Positions 16,148 through 24,943 are shown, numbered from the stretch's first letter. The stretch is DNA of 64,000 nucleotides from Janibacter melonis (GCF_020567375.1 NZ_JAJBZM010000001.1:543396-607395); one strand, 5' to 3'. Numbers and translations: made by a program. The notes: a model not told the origin generated them from the letters alone.

Positions 16148-16291
16148 CGAGAGACCTCCCTGTTGGTGTCCCGGGACCCCCGTCCCGCGGTACGTCTTCT
16201 GAGACGCCGCAGGGCCGTGACCGGTTGGCGGACGTCGCAACATCTCGTCGAACCCGCAAGAGCAGCCCCGTACGCCAGAGAGGCCGGCGCG

Positions 16292-16313
16292 CGCCCGGGT
16301 AGCAACCCGGGCG
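16292..16313 (-). terminator. Hairpin downstream of manA
   Basis: CGCCCGGGT (16292-16300) and ACCCGGGCG (16305-16313) form a perfect 9-bp stem with a 4-base loop, about 46 bases beyond the manA stop. The rest of 16148-16358 shows no gene. Confidence 0.6.
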
Positions 16314-16358
16314 GACGCGAACTTCTCGGGAGACGGCGGGGCATCCCCCTTCGCCGCG

Positions 16359-17516
16359 TCAGCGAGCCGAGGCGAGGTACATGCGGCCCGCGCCGGTGAG
16401 GCGCAGGCTCCCCCGGTCGGGCACGAAGACCGCGTCGCCTCGGCCCAGCGACGCGCGTTCGCCGTCGACCTCGAGCGCGAAGCCCCCGTCGAGGACGATC
16501 GCGACGGCGGGCGAGGCGGTCTCGACGACCGCGTCGCCGGTGATCGTCCGCAGCTCGAAGGGGACGTCGGCCCCGGACGGGACGGACGCGGGCCGGTGGA
16601 CGAGCACGTGGTCGCCCTCGGGCTCGGGCACGAGGCGGGGCGGCTCGCAGTCGGCGAAGTCGAGCACGGCGAGCAGCTCGCGGACGTCGACGTGCTTGCC
16701 CGTGAGCCCGCCGCGCAGCACGTTGTCGCTGGGTCCCATGAGCTCCATCGCGACGCCGGAGAGGTAGGCGTGGATGTTGCCCGCCGGCAGCCACAGCGAC
16801 TCGCCCTCGTCGAGCACGACGTGGTTGAGCATGACGGCGACCGCGACGCCCGGGTCGCCGGGGTGCCGCTCCTCGAGCCGCCCGACGACCTCGAAGCGCT
16901 CGGGGTCTCGAGCCGCGGTCGCGCCGAGGTCGGCGGCGAGCGCGGCCGCCACCGGGTCGTCCGAGAGCAGCCACTCGACGCTGCAGTGCAGGCCGTCGTC
17001 GCCGTCGAGCAGCTCGAGCCAGCGCTCGTAGGGGGCCGGGTCGTCGGCGAGCGTGCGCAGGGCCTCGACCTCCGCACGCGTGCGGGCCAGCGGGGCGAAG
17101 CCGCACAGGGCCTCGAAGCCGTCCTCGACGGCGACGACGAGCTCGGGCTTGGCCTGGGGGTCCTTGTAGCTGCGGTGCGGGGCGTCGCGCGGGATGCCGC
17201 GGGCGTCCTCGGCGTCGAAGCCCCGGCGGGCCCGCTCGGCGCTGGGGTGAGCCTGCAGGCTCAGCGGCTCCGCGGCGGCGAGGACCTTGAGCAGGTAGGG
17301 CAGCTCCTGGCCCGTGCTGCGCTCCCAGTCGAGCAGGCTCTCCCACGGCGCGGCGACGCACCGGCTGGGCGAGCCCGGGTGCGACCCGAGCCACAGCTCG
17401 GCCTCGACCGCGTCGCTCTCCCCCGACCCGAGGACCCGTGAGATGCCGCCCCGCTGGCCCCACGCGTAGTCGCGAGGCTCGTTGCGGATGGGCACGATGG
17501 GGGTCACGGGCGTCAT
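16359..17516 (-). CDS. manA: Mannose-6-phosphate isomerase, class I
   Basis: A 385-residue zinc enzyme interconverting fructose 6-phosphate and mannose 6-phosphate for GDP-mannose and cell-envelope glycans. Signatures are NEPRDYAWGQRGGI at the start, AELWLGSHPGSPS, LKVLAAAEPLSLQAHPS with the Gln and His zinc ligands, KPELVVAVEDGFEALCGF, and LPAGNIHAYLSGVAMELMGPSDNVLRGGLT near the C-terminus. The chosen ATG (17514-17516) gives a protein starting TPVTPIVPIRNEP; a GTG two codons upstream is an alternative. It is transcribed divergently from kynU, sharing a 75-base intergenic region. Confidence 0.94.
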   Translation of the reverse strand: MTPVTPIVPIRNEPRDYAWGQRGGISRVLGSGESDAVEAELWLGSHPGSPSRCVAAPWESLLDWERSTGQELPYLLKVLAAAEPLSLQAHPSAERARRGFDAEDARGIPRDAPHRSYKDPQAKPELVVAVEDGFEALCGFAPLARTRAEVEALRTLADDPAPYERWLELLDGDDGLHCSVEWLLSDDPVAAALAADLGATAARDPERFEVVGRLEERHPGDPGVAVAVMLNHVVLDEGESLWLPAGNIHAYLSGVAMELMGPSDNVLRGGLTGKHVDVRELLAVLDFADCEPPRLVPEPEGDHVLVHRPASVPSGADVPFELRTITGDAVVETASPAVAIVLDGGFALEVDGERASLGRGDAVFVPDRGSLRLTGAGRMYLASAR

Positions 17517-17551
17517 TGTCACCCATGGACGCCGCCGTCGGCCGATCCCCC

Positions 17552-17557
17552 TAGGGT
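17552..17557 (+). promoter_or_regulatory. -10 box TAGGGT of kynU
   Basis: CCCCTAGGGT lies 35 bases before the kynU ATG. The predicted start of transcription near 17564 leaves room for GAAGGAG at 17581-17587. The same CCCTAGG context is seen before kynA and the cobalamin-binding gene. Confidence 0.55.
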
Positions 17558-17591
17558 GGGCGCGGCACCGCTGCCCCGTCGAAGGAGAGCC

Positions 17592-18815
17592 ATGGACCTG
17601 CGCACCCGCGCCGCCGAGCTGGACGCGAGCGACCCGCTGCGCGAGACCCGCGACCTCTTCGTCCCCGCCGGCGGGGGCGACGACGTCGTCACCGCCTACC
17701 TCGACGGCAACTCGCTCGGACGCCCCCTTCGCGCCACCGCCCAGCGCCTCGACGACCTCGTGCGCCGCGACTGGGGCACCCGGCTCATCCGGTCGTGGGA
17801 CGAGCGGTGGATGGAGCTGCCGACCCGGCTCGGCGACCGCCTCGGCGAGGTCTGCCTCGGCGCCGCCGCCGGGCAGACCGTGATCGCCGACTCGACGACC
17901 GTCCTGCTGTACAAGCTGCTGCGCGCCGCCGTCGCCGCCGACCGCGAGCGCGACGAGATCGTCCTCGACAGCGAGAACTTCCCCACCGACCGCTACGTCG
18001 CCGAGGGCATCGCCGCCGAGACCGGCGCCCGTCTCGTGTGGGTCGAGCCCGCGCCCGAGGAGGGCGTGACGCCCGAGCAGGTCGCCGCCGTCGTCGGTCC
18101 CCGCACCGCCGTCGTCCTCGTCAGCCAGGTCGCCTACAAGTCGGCCTGGCTCGCCGACGTGCCCGGCATCACCCGGGCCGCGCACGACGCCGGCGCGCTC
18201 GTCCTGTGGGACCTGTGCCACTCCGCGGGCGTCGTCCCCGTCGACCTCGACGAGCACGAGGTCGACCTCGCCGTGGGCTGCAGCTACAAGTACCTCAACG
18301 GCGGGCCGGGCGCGCCCGCCTTCGCCTACGTCGCGCGTCGCCACCAGGGCCGTCTGCGCCAGCCGATCCAGGGGTGGATGGGGCACGCGCGGGTCTTCGA
18401 GATGGGGCCGGGCTACGAGGCCGGCACGGGGATGCGCTCGTGGATCTCGGGCACCCCGCCCGTGCTCGGCATGGTCGGCATCGAGGACACCGTCGACCTC
18501 GTCGAGTCCGTCGGTCTCGACACGATCCGCTCGAAGGCTGCCGCCCTCGGGGACTTCGTCGTCGACGCGGTCGACGCCCGTCTCGCTGCCCACGGCGTGC
18601 GCGTCGTCTCGCCCCGGGACGCCCAGCAGCGCGGTGGCCACGTGACGATCGCCCACCCGCGCTCGCGCGAGATCTACCAGCAGCTGTGGAGCGAAGGGGT
18701 CGTCCCCGACTTCCGTGAGCCCGACGGCATCCGGCTCGGGCTGGCTCCCCTGTCGACCTCGTACGCCGAGGTCGCGCACGCGCTGATGCGCATCGAGGAG
18801 CTGCTCAGCCGCTGA
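17592..18815 (+). CDS. kynU: Kynureninase
   Basis: A 407-residue PLP enzyme of the aminotransferase class V fold that cleaves kynurenine to anthranilate and alanine. Visible signatures are YLDGNSLGRP near residue 37, the PLP-phosphate and substrate segment SDSTTV-like ADSTTVLLYKLL, DLCHSAGVVPVDL with the PLP-nitrogen Asp, and GCSYKYLNGGPGAPAF with the Schiff-base Lys. ATG 17592 follows GAAGGAG. The 3' end overlaps by 11 bases, head to head, with the formamidase-like gene on the other strand. With kynA it supports a tryptophan-to-anthranilate route. Confidence 0.95.
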   Translation: MDLRTRAAELDASDPLRETRDLFVPAGGGDDVVTAYLDGNSLGRPLRATAQRLDDLVRRDWGTRLIRSWDERWMELPTRLGDRLGEVCLGAAAGQTVIADSTTVLLYKLLRAAVAADRERDEIVLDSENFPTDRYVAEGIAAETGARLVWVEPAPEEGVTPEQVAAVVGPRTAVVLVSQVAYKSAWLADVPGITRAAHDAGALVLWDLCHSAGVVPVDLDEHEVDLAVGCSYKYLNGGPGAPAFAYVARRHQGRLRQPIQGWMGHARVFEMGPGYEAGTGMRSWISGTPPVLGMVGIEDTVDLVESVGLDTIRSKAAALGDFVVDAVDARLAAHGVRVVSPRDAQQRGGHVTIAHPRSREIYQQLWSEGVVPDFREPDGIRLGLAPLSTSYAEVAHALMRIEELLSR

Positions 18816-19554
18816 CCTCGCGGACGAGCTCGAGGACCCGCGGCCAGTACGGCGACTGCGGGTCGACGACGTCGAAGTGGTGCGCTCCCGCCAGCGTCAC
18901 CGACTCCGCCGGGAAGTCAGTGCTCAGGTGCAGCGGCACGGTCGCGTCGGCGTCACCGTGCGCGAGGAGCACCCGCGGGGCGTCGGGGCCGTAGCCATCG
19001 GTGGCGAAGGGGGCCGACCACCGCTGCCTCGGGTCGACGGTCGCGTAGGCCTGCACCTGCTGCTCGGGGGTGCCGCCGACCCAGTCGACGACGGCTCCGT
19101 CGCCGAGGTCCTCCCGCGCTGCCGCGACGAGATCGGCGACGGGCGCGAGCGCGAGGACGGGGACGCGAGGGCGGTCCGGCGTCGCCCCCCGCAGGAGGAC
19201 GAGCGTCCCGCCGGCCGAATGACCGACCCAGGTACCGAGCTCGCCGAGATGGTCCTCGAGGGCCTCGAGGTCGGTGACGCTCACGACCGGGTCGCCGGGG
19301 ACGCGGCGGTACTCGGCGAGCACGACCCGGTAGCCGGCGTCGGCGAGCGCCCGCGCCTGCGGACGGGCGTGGGCTCGGTCGATGCTCGGGCGGAAGTAGC
19401 CGCCGTGGACGACGACGACGAGCGGCCCGCGCTCGGGGCCGTAGATCTCGTAGACCTGGTCGGGGTCGTCGCCGTAGCGCTCGAGGACCCCGCTCGGCCC
19501 GGTGTCGCCGAGCAGCCGGGCGAGGACTGCGCCTTCGTCCTGAGCCGCGGTCAT
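18805..19554 (-). CDS. Alpha/beta hydrolase, probable kynurenine formamidase
   Basis: A 249-residue alpha/beta hydrolase. The oxyanion-hole segment VVVVHGGYFRPSI resembles the HGGYW motif of AFMID-type arylformamidases, the nucleophile elbow is GHSAGG, and the acid and base are in LAHGDADATVP and AGAHHFDV. Such enzymes hydrolyse N-formylkynurenine to kynurenine, the step between KynA and KynU; the neighbourhood of both genes supports this. It overlaps the isochorismatase-like gene upstream as ATGA and overlaps the kynU 3' end by 11 bases. A generic esterase is the alternative. Confidence 0.75.
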   Translation of the reverse strand: MTAAQDEGAVLARLLGDTGPSGVLERYGDDPDQVYEIYGPERGPLVVVVHGGYFRPSIDRAHARPQARALADAGYRVVLAEYRRVPGDPVVSVTDLEALEDHLGELGTWVGHSAGGTLVLLRGATPDRPRVPVLALAPVADLVAAAREDLGDGAVVDWVGGTPEQQVQAYATVDPRQRWSAPFATDGYGPDAPRVLLAHGDADATVPLHLSTDFPAESVTLAGAHHFDVVDPQSPYWPRVLELVREVSG

Positions 19555-20144
19555 CGGGGGCCGCCGCTGCCCGGCGTGCCGCGGCCGGAGAGCCAGTCGG
19601 CGCACTCGTCCTGGTGGAGCAGGGGCTGACGGACCTCGTCGCGCAGGAAGGCCAGGAGGGCCTCGGCGAGCTCGAAGTTCTCCGACGCGCACGCCTCGCG
19701 CGCGATGGCGACGTCGAGGTCGAGTGCGAAGCCGTGCGTCGCGGTCTGGGCGATGCACGAGTGCGTCGACACCCCGCACAGGAGGATGCGGCCCACGCCC
19801 CGCTCGCGCAGCAGGTCCTCGAGGTCGGTGCGCACGAAGGCGCTGTCGCGGGCCTTGACGACCTCCAGCGCGCCCTCGGTGTCGAGGCCGTCGAGGGGCG
19901 CGGCCTGCTCGGTGCCGGGGAAGGCGAAGCCCTGGTCGTCGCGGCGCATGCTCAGCGTCCACGTCGAGCGGTCGCGGGCGTGCTCGGTGCGCACGAGGAC
20001 GACGTCGGCGCCAGCGTCGCGGGCGGCCGCGACGAGGTCGTTGACGCGCGGGAGGAGCCACTCGCGCTGCTCGCCGAGCACCGGGTCCTCGAAGTAGGAG
20101 TTCTGCATGTCGACGACGACGAGCGCGGCGCGGTCCTGCGGCAT
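19551..20144 (-). CDS. Isochorismatase-like cysteine hydrolase
   Basis: A 197-residue protein of the isochorismatase/nicotinamidase fold. The catalytic triad can be placed: Asp in LVVVDMQNSYF, Lys in VVKARDSAF, and Cys in LCGVSTHSCIAQT, with the family cis-peptide just before. Members hydrolyse amides or vinyl ethers (nicotinamide, ureidoacrylate, N-carbamoyl compounds). The stop overlaps the start of the formamidase-like gene (ATGA), so the two form an operon; a role in kynurenine or nicotinamide metabolism is possible but unproven. Confidence 0.85.
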   Translation of the reverse strand: MPQDRAALVVVDMQNSYFEDPVLGEQREWLLPRVNDLVAAARDAGADVVLVRTEHARDRSTWTLSMRRDDQGFAFPGTEQAAPLDGLDTEGALEVVKARDSAFVRTDLEDLLRERGVGRILLCGVSTHSCIAQTATHGFALDLDVAIAREACASENFELAEALLAFLRDEVRQPLLHQDECADWLSGRGTPGSGGPR

Positions 20145-20280
20145 CAGCGGGTGTGGTCGTGGAGGGGTGCGGCCATCTGCTCATCTTCGCCGGGGCCCGC
20201 GCCGAGGTCCACACCCCGCTGGACGTGCTGGTGACCCGGCAGTACCCGCCGGTGACACGATCCTGGAGGTGGCGACGGGT

Positions 20281-20286
20281 TAGGTT
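20281..20286 (+). promoter_or_regulatory. -10 box TAGGTT
   Basis: TAGGTT lies 34 bases before the GTG at 20315; a start near 20293 leaves a leader carrying GAGGAGG. Confidence 0.5.
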
Positions 20287-20314
20287 CGAGCCGTCGCGCC
20301 GACGAGGAGGTGCA

Positions 20315-21418
20315 GTGCCGACGACCCGAGCCCGCACCGCGCTCGTCGCGAGCGCCCTGCTGCTCGCGCCCCTCGCGGCAGCCTGCGACAGCCCGTCCCC
20401 CGCCCCCGGCACGTGCGGTGCCGCCGATGCCGAGCTGCCGACGGCCCAGCCCGCGCACGACGAGGACGCCCGGGTCGACGCGATGTCCGGACCGGGGTGG
20501 GTCGCCGGCGACTCGACGTACTCGGTCGTGCTGCCGGACGGTCGTGTCCTCTGGCTGTACTCGGACTCCTTCATCGGCTCGCTCGGGCTGCGCGGGCAGC
20601 CCGGGCCGGGCACGGTCATGGTCCACAACGCCCTCGTCGTCCAGTCGCCCGACGGCAGCTCGCGCACCCTCACCGGGACGCGCGACGGGGAGCCCAGCGC
20701 CTTCTTCCCCGACATCGACGAGCGCACCTACCACTGGGTCCAGGACGCCACCGTCGAGGGCTCGCAGCTCACCGTCTTCCTCGCCCGGACGACGGGCAGC
20801 GGCAGCGACTTCCGCTGGGCCGGGACCTCGGTCGCGCGGGTCTCGCTCCCCGACCTCAGGCTGCTGAGCATCACCGACGTGCCGAGCGCGGGCGACGTGG
20901 CGTGGGGCGCGGCGGTCATGGAGCGCGAGGACGCGACCTACGTCTACGGGGTGGAAGACCGCGGCTCCGACAAGCACCTGCACCTCGCGAAGGCACCCCC
21001 GGGTGCCGTGCACGACCGGTCGCAGTGGTCGTACCGTACCGCCGACGGGTGGTCGACGCGGCCGGAGGACTCGGCGCGGATCACCGACGGCGTCGCCAAC
21101 GAGCTGTCGGTCCAGCCCTACGACGGCGGGTACCTGCTCGTCACGAGCGACACCCGCGAGCTGTTCTCCCCCGACGTCGTCGCCCGCACCGCGTGCTCCC
21201 CCGCCGGCCCGTGGGGCGATGCCCAGCTCGTCTACACCGCGCCGGAGCCCGGCGAGGACGAGCGCTTCGCGTACAACGCGCACGCTCACCCCGGGCTGCC
21301 GGGCGCCGACCCCGACGAGCTGCTCGTCTCGTACAACGTCAACACCTTCGACAGCGACCGGCTCTTCGCCACCCCGAGCATCTACCGCCCCCGCTTCGTG
21401 CGCCTCCGCCTCCCCTGA
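20315..21418 (+). CDS. Lipoprotein with a predicted beta-propeller domain (DUF4185/DUF5005-like)
   Basis: A 367-residue protein with a signal peptide and lipobox-like LAAAC near residue 22, so probably anchored outside the membrane. The mature part shows repeating beta-strand blocks (TYSVVLPDGRVLWLYSDSF, TYHWVQDATVEGSQLTVFLA, ATYVYGVEDRG, YLLVTSD) like a five-bladed propeller of DUF4185/DUF5005 proteins related to glycosidases. GTG 20315 is chosen because of the GAGGAGG immediately upstream. No catalytic residues can be assigned. It stands alone between the isochorismatase gene (divergent) and an MFS transporter. Confidence 0.72.
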   Translation: MPTTRARTALVASALLLAPLAAACDSPSPAPGTCGAADAELPTAQPAHDEDARVDAMSGPGWVAGDSTYSVVLPDGRVLWLYSDSFIGSLGLRGQPGPGTVMVHNALVVQSPDGSSRTLTGTRDGEPSAFFPDIDERTYHWVQDATVEGSQLTVFLARTTGSGSDFRWAGTSVARVSLPDLRLLSITDVPSAGDVAWGAAVMEREDATYVYGVEDRGSDKHLHLAKAPPGAVHDRSQWSYRTADGWSTRPEDSARITDGVANELSVQPYDGGYLLVTSDTRELFSPDVVARTACSPAGPWGDAQLVYTAPEPGEDERFAYNAHAHPGLPGADPDELLVSYNVNTFDSDRLFATPSIYRPRFVRLRLP

Positions 21419-21429
21419 CCGCCGAGCAC

Positions 21430-21475
21430 GTGGTCTTGCGGCGCCTCGTCGCACCTCGACCGGACGAGCCAGAGC
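21430..21475. repeat. REP-like intergenic element, copy 2 (degenerate)
   Basis: TGGTCTTGCGGCGCCTCGTCGCACCTCGACC resembles in layout the elements at 9597 and 24944. It begins 12 bases after the stop of the lipoprotein gene. Confidence 0.45.
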
Positions 21476-21548
21476 GCCACGATTCGTCGGTCTTGGCGGG
21501 GGCGGGGCATGATGGACGGCTGCCCACCCACTCGGAAGGACCCCTTCG

Positions 21549-22760
21549 ATGCTCGACGCCCCGGCGCACGCCGGCGAGCCCACGCCCGACACCGCACCGG
21601 CGACCCGCGTCGCCACCCTGCCCGGCATGCCCGCCCTGCTCGTCGCCACCCTGCTCGGCTTCGCCGGCTTCTCCGTGCTGCTGCCCACGGCCCCGCTGTG
21701 GGCCGTGCGCGGCGGGGCCGACGTCGGCGGCGCCGGTCTCGTCAACGGCGTCGCGCTGCTGTGCACCGTCCTCACCCAGCCCGTCGTCCCCCGTCTCCTG
21801 CGCCGTCTCGGGTGGGGCCGGGTCCTGGCCGTCGGGCTGCTCCTCATGGGCGTCCCGTCGCTGCTCCACCTCACCTCCGACGCGCTCGCGCCCACCCTCG
21901 CCCTGTCCGCCGTGCGCGGCGCGGGCTTCGGCGTGCTCACCGTCACCGGCAGCGCGGCCGTCGCCGAGCTCGTCGACGCCGCCCGCCGCGGTCGTGCGGT
22001 CGGGCTCTACGGCCTGGCCATCGCGCTGCCGCAGGTCGTCCTGCTCCCCCTGTCGCCGTGGCTGGCCGACCGGGTCGGCTTCGCGCCGGTCTTCGTCCTC
22101 GCCGCCGCGCCGGTCCTCGCGATCCCCGCCGCGCTCGCCCTGGGTCGCCACCTCGACGGACGCCCCAGCGCGCCCGCGAGCGAGGAGCACGCCCGCGTCG
22201 ACCTGCGCACGGTCGTCCTGCCGCTGCTGCCGCCCATGCTCGTCCTCACCGGCATCACCCTCGCCGGCGGCGCCGTGCTGTCCTTCGCCCCGCAGATGCT
22301 CGACGAGGCCGCCCTCGTCACCCTCGCGCTCGTCGTCGTCACCGCCACCTCGGCGCTCGCCCGTTGGCGCGTCGGCGCGCTCGCCGACCGCTACGGCGCG
22401 CGACGCTTCGTCGCCCCGCTCGTCGTCGTCGGCGCGCTCGGCAGCCTGCTCATCGCGCTCTCGCTCGACGGCCCGTCGGTGCCCCTGCTCGTCCTCGGCT
22501 CCGCGGCCCTCGGCATCGCGTACGGCGGTCTGCAGAACCTCACCCTCGTGCTGTCCTTCGCCGCGGTGCACCGCCGGCACTACGGCACGACCAGTGCCGT
22601 GTGGAACGTCGGCTTCGACCTCGGCACCGGGGTCGGCTCGGTCCTCGTCGGCTCGCTCGCCGCGGGCCTGGACTTCGAGCGTGCGCTGCTCGTCACCGCC
22701 GCGATCACCGCGCTCACCCTGCCGCTCGCCCTCGTCCGCTCGAGGCGTCCGGCCGGCTGA
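21549..22760 (+). CDS. Major facilitator superfamily transporter
   Basis: A 403-residue protein with twelve hydrophobic helices in two halves separated by a charged central loop (SAPASEEHARVDLRT). The first helix region LLVATLLGFAGFSVLLPTAPLW and the loop RLLRRLGWGRVLAVGLLLMG after helix 2 fit MFS drug/efflux-type exporters. The 5' leader contains CCCCTTCG directly against the ATG. Substrate is unknown. It converges with the 5'-nucleotidase gene across a tandem repeat and a G/C-homopolymer palindrome. Confidence 0.85.
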   Translation: MLDAPAHAGEPTPDTAPATRVATLPGMPALLVATLLGFAGFSVLLPTAPLWAVRGGADVGGAGLVNGVALLCTVLTQPVVPRLLRRLGWGRVLAVGLLLMGVPSLLHLTSDALAPTLALSAVRGAGFGVLTVTGSAAVAELVDAARRGRAVGLYGLAIALPQVVLLPLSPWLADRVGFAPVFVLAAAPVLAIPAALALGRHLDGRPSAPASEEHARVDLRTVVLPLLPPMLVLTGITLAGGAVLSFAPQMLDEAALVTLALVVVTATSALARWRVGALADRYGARRFVAPLVVVGALGSLLIALSLDGPSVPLLVLGSAALGIAYGGLQNLTLVLSFAAVHRRHYGTTSAVWNVGFDLGTGVGSVLVGSLAAGLDFERALLVTAAITALTLPLALVRSRRPAG

Positions 22761-22775
22761 GACGCACCCTTCGAG

Positions 22776-22894
22776 GCTCGTCGCAGAGCTCCTCGCACCT
22801 CAGGGAGCCAGATCCGGCTGACCGCAGAGCTCCTCGCACCTCAGGGAGCGAGGGTCGGCTGACCGCAGAGCTCCTCGCACCTCAGGGAGCGTAG
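22776..22894. repeat. Three tandem copies of a 41-bp REP-like unit
   Basis: The block GCAGAGCTCCTCGCACCTCA, followed by GGGAGC, starts at 22783, 22824 and 22865, an exact 41-bp period; the first copy is preceded by CTTCGAGGCTCG as in the element at 9597. GCTCC and GGAGC in each unit can pair. The array fills the space just after the MFS stop. Confidence 0.85.
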
Positions 22895-22899
22895 GACGA

Positions 22900-23037
22900 C
22901 GAAGGGGTGGGGCCCCCCGGGGGGGGGCCCCCCCCACCACGGGGGGCGTGGGTGGGGGGCCCGCAGCGCGCGGCCCCCCCCGGGGGGGGGGGGCCGGGGG
23001 GGGGGGGGCCCCGCGGGGGGGGGGCCCCACCCCTTCG
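22900..23037. terminator. G/C-homopolymer palindrome between convergent genes
   Basis: Perfect 17-bp arms CGAAGGGGTGGGGCCCC (22900-22916) and GGGGCCCCACCCCTTCG (23021-23037) enclose about 100 bases made almost entirely of runs of G or C, up to around 14 long. It lies between the convergent MFS and 5'-nucleotidase genes and can act as a bidirectional terminator. The run lengths are at risk of sequencing or assembly error, and the apparent reading frames through it are not genes. Confidence 0.7.
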
Positions 23038-23050
23038 CGCTCGTCGTGGC

Positions 23051-24826
23051 TCAGAGGCCGGCGACGCGGTCCTCCGGCGCGGTGAGGCCGGGGTTGGCCT
23101 GCAGGTAGCGCACGAGGTTCTCGAGGTCCTCGGGACCACCGGTGAGGTTGGTCGAGTCCTCGAAGGCGGTGAAGTCGTCGCCGCCCTCGGCGAGGAAGCT
23201 CAAGGTCGCGACGCGGTAGGTCTTCGCCGGGTCGATCGCCGTGCCGTCGAGCTCCATGCCGGAGACCTTCGAGCCCTCGGCCTGGGTGTCGTCCCACGTG
23301 TAGCTGAAGCCCTCGGAGACGCCGAGCGCGAGGTACTTGCGGCCGCGGGTCGGCACGTACTGCTGCTCGAGCACCGCCTTGATCTGCGCGCCGGTCATGT
23401 CGACCGTGACGAGCAGGTTGCCGAAGGGGGCGACCTTGTAGGCCTCCTCGTAGGTGATCTCGCCGACCTTCTCGCCGTTGGTGATCGTGCTGCGGGCGAA
23501 GGACGAGCGGACGCCGCCGACGTTCATCATCGCGATCTGGGCGCCACCGCGCTCGGGGGCCTGGGTGCCCCAGAGGATCGAGTCGGCGACGAGGTCGGCC
23601 ATCGGGGTCTCGATGCCGCGGTTGCCGCTCGCGTCGCCGGTGATGTCCTCGGCGACGGTGCCGACGACCTTCGCGCGCTCGGGGCCGGCGCGGTCGATCC
23701 ACTTGTCGAGGATCGCCTGGACGCCGGGGTCGGCGGTGGTGCTGCGGACGTTGAGGTGGTTCGTCGCGCGGCTCGACTTCTTCACGACGTCGCCGGTCTT
23801 GAGGTCGACGAGGAGACGCATCTGGTTGAAGGCGCGGCCCCAGTCACCGGAGGCGACGACCGGGCGCTGCCCGCCCTTCCAGTCGGTGAGCGTGCAGTTG
23901 AAGGACGAGTGGGTGTGGCCGGTGACGATGCCGTCGACGCGCGAGTTGATCCGGCGGTTGAGCTCGACGACCGGGCCCGAGAGGTTCTCGCACTGGTCGA
24001 TCGTGCCGTCCTGGCTGCCGCCCTCGTGCATGAGCACGACGATGGTCTCGACGTCCTTGGTGCTGCTCAGCCAGCTCGCCGCGGAGTTGACCTTCGCCGC
24101 GATCTCGTCGAAGCGGATCGAGGAGACGCCGCCGGGCGAGACGAGGCTCGGGGTCTCGGGGGTGACGACGCCGATGAAGCCGACCTTGACGCCGTTGACC
24201 GTCTGCACGGACGTGCCGGGCAGGATCTTGCGGCCGTTCTTCGTGTTCGTCACGTTGCTCGCGAGGTACTCCATGTCGGCGCCCGGGTAGGGCTTGCCGG
24301 GGAAGTACGTGCCGTCCTTGGGGTGCGCCCCGCCGTGCTGGATGCGCAGCAGCTCGTTGGTGCCCTCGTCGAACTCGTGGTTGCCCACGGCCGAGGCCTT
24401 GACGTCCATCTCGTCGAGGACCTCGATGGTCGGCTCGTCGTGGAAGAGACCGGACAGGAAGGTCGAGCCGCCGATGTTGTCGCCGGCCGAGACGGTGATG
24501 CCGTTGCTGCCCTTGCGCGCCTTGATGTTCGCCGCGAGGTGGGCGACGCCGCCGACCGGGGTCTGGGTCGGGTCGACCTCGGGCGCGAGCGCCGGGTCGT
24601 TGGCCTCGAGGTGCCCGTGGAAGTCGCTGAAGGAGAAGATGTTGACGTAGCGCCAGCGGTCGCCCCAGGCGCTCGGGGCGGCGGCCGTGGTGTCGGCAGC
24701 AGGGGCTGCGGCGGCGGGGGCAGCCGGGGCGGCCGACGGGGTGGCCGCGGCGGTCGGCAGGCCGGCGGCCAGAGCCAGGGCGAGGGTGGCAGGCCGGCCG
24801 ACGGCCAGACGCTTCGTGTGCTTCAT
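23051..24826 (-). CDS. Secreted bifunctional metallophosphatase/5'-nucleotidase
   Basis: A 591-residue exported enzyme of the 5'-nucleotidase/UshA family. After a signal peptide and an Ala/Pro-rich linker, the metallophosphoesterase domain shows FSFSDFHGHLEAN, SAGDNIGGS, VGNHEFDEG, IVVLMHEGG and DGIVTGHTHS. The C-terminal 5'-nucleotidase domain has NVGGVRSSFA, GEITYEEAYKVAPFGN and the substrate-stacking region near FSYTWDD. It releases phosphate and nucleosides from extracellular nucleotides. ATG 24826 fits the basic signal start (KHTKR) and an upstream GGAG; an ATG 17 codons earlier is unlikely. Confidence 0.92.
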   Translation of the reverse strand: MKHTKRLAVGRPATLALALAAGLPTAAATPSAAPAAPAAAAPAADTTAAAPSAWGDRWRYVNIFSFSDFHGHLEANDPALAPEVDPTQTPVGGVAHLAANIKARKGSNGITVSAGDNIGGSTFLSGLFHDEPTIEVLDEMDVKASAVGNHEFDEGTNELLRIQHGGAHPKDGTYFPGKPYPGADMEYLASNVTNTKNGRKILPGTSVQTVNGVKVGFIGVVTPETPSLVSPGGVSSIRFDEIAAKVNSAASWLSSTKDVETIVVLMHEGGSQDGTIDQCENLSGPVVELNRRINSRVDGIVTGHTHSSFNCTLTDWKGGQRPVVASGDWGRAFNQMRLLVDLKTGDVVKKSSRATNHLNVRSTTADPGVQAILDKWIDRAGPERAKVVGTVAEDITGDASGNRGIETPMADLVADSILWGTQAPERGGAQIAMMNVGGVRSSFARSTITNGEKVGEITYEEAYKVAPFGNLLVTVDMTGAQIKAVLEQQYVPTRGRKYLALGVSEGFSYTWDDTQAEGSKVSGMELDGTAIDPAKTYRVATLSFLAEGGDDFTAFEDSTNLTGGPEDLENLVRYLQANPGLTAPEDRVAGL

Positions 24827-24943
24827 GCGAGAGGTCTCCTGGAGATGGGGGTGGCGTGGCTCGAGAGCCGTCGCCATTGTGTCGCCCCCGTCAAGAGGTC
24901 CGGGCCTGATCTGGGCAGATGCCCCGACCGTTCAGCGGATCGT

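Noticed and set aside
16359-18779. Apparent 806-residue protein including mannose-6-phosphate isomerase
   Set aside because: Residues before the TPVTPIVPIRNEP start are antisense to kynU; normal manA length is reached from ATG 17516.
22776-22894. Possible CRISPR array from three regularly spaced repeats
   Set aside because: The 41-bp period is nearly all repeat, without unique spacers, there are only three copies and no cas genes; it is a tandem REP-like element.
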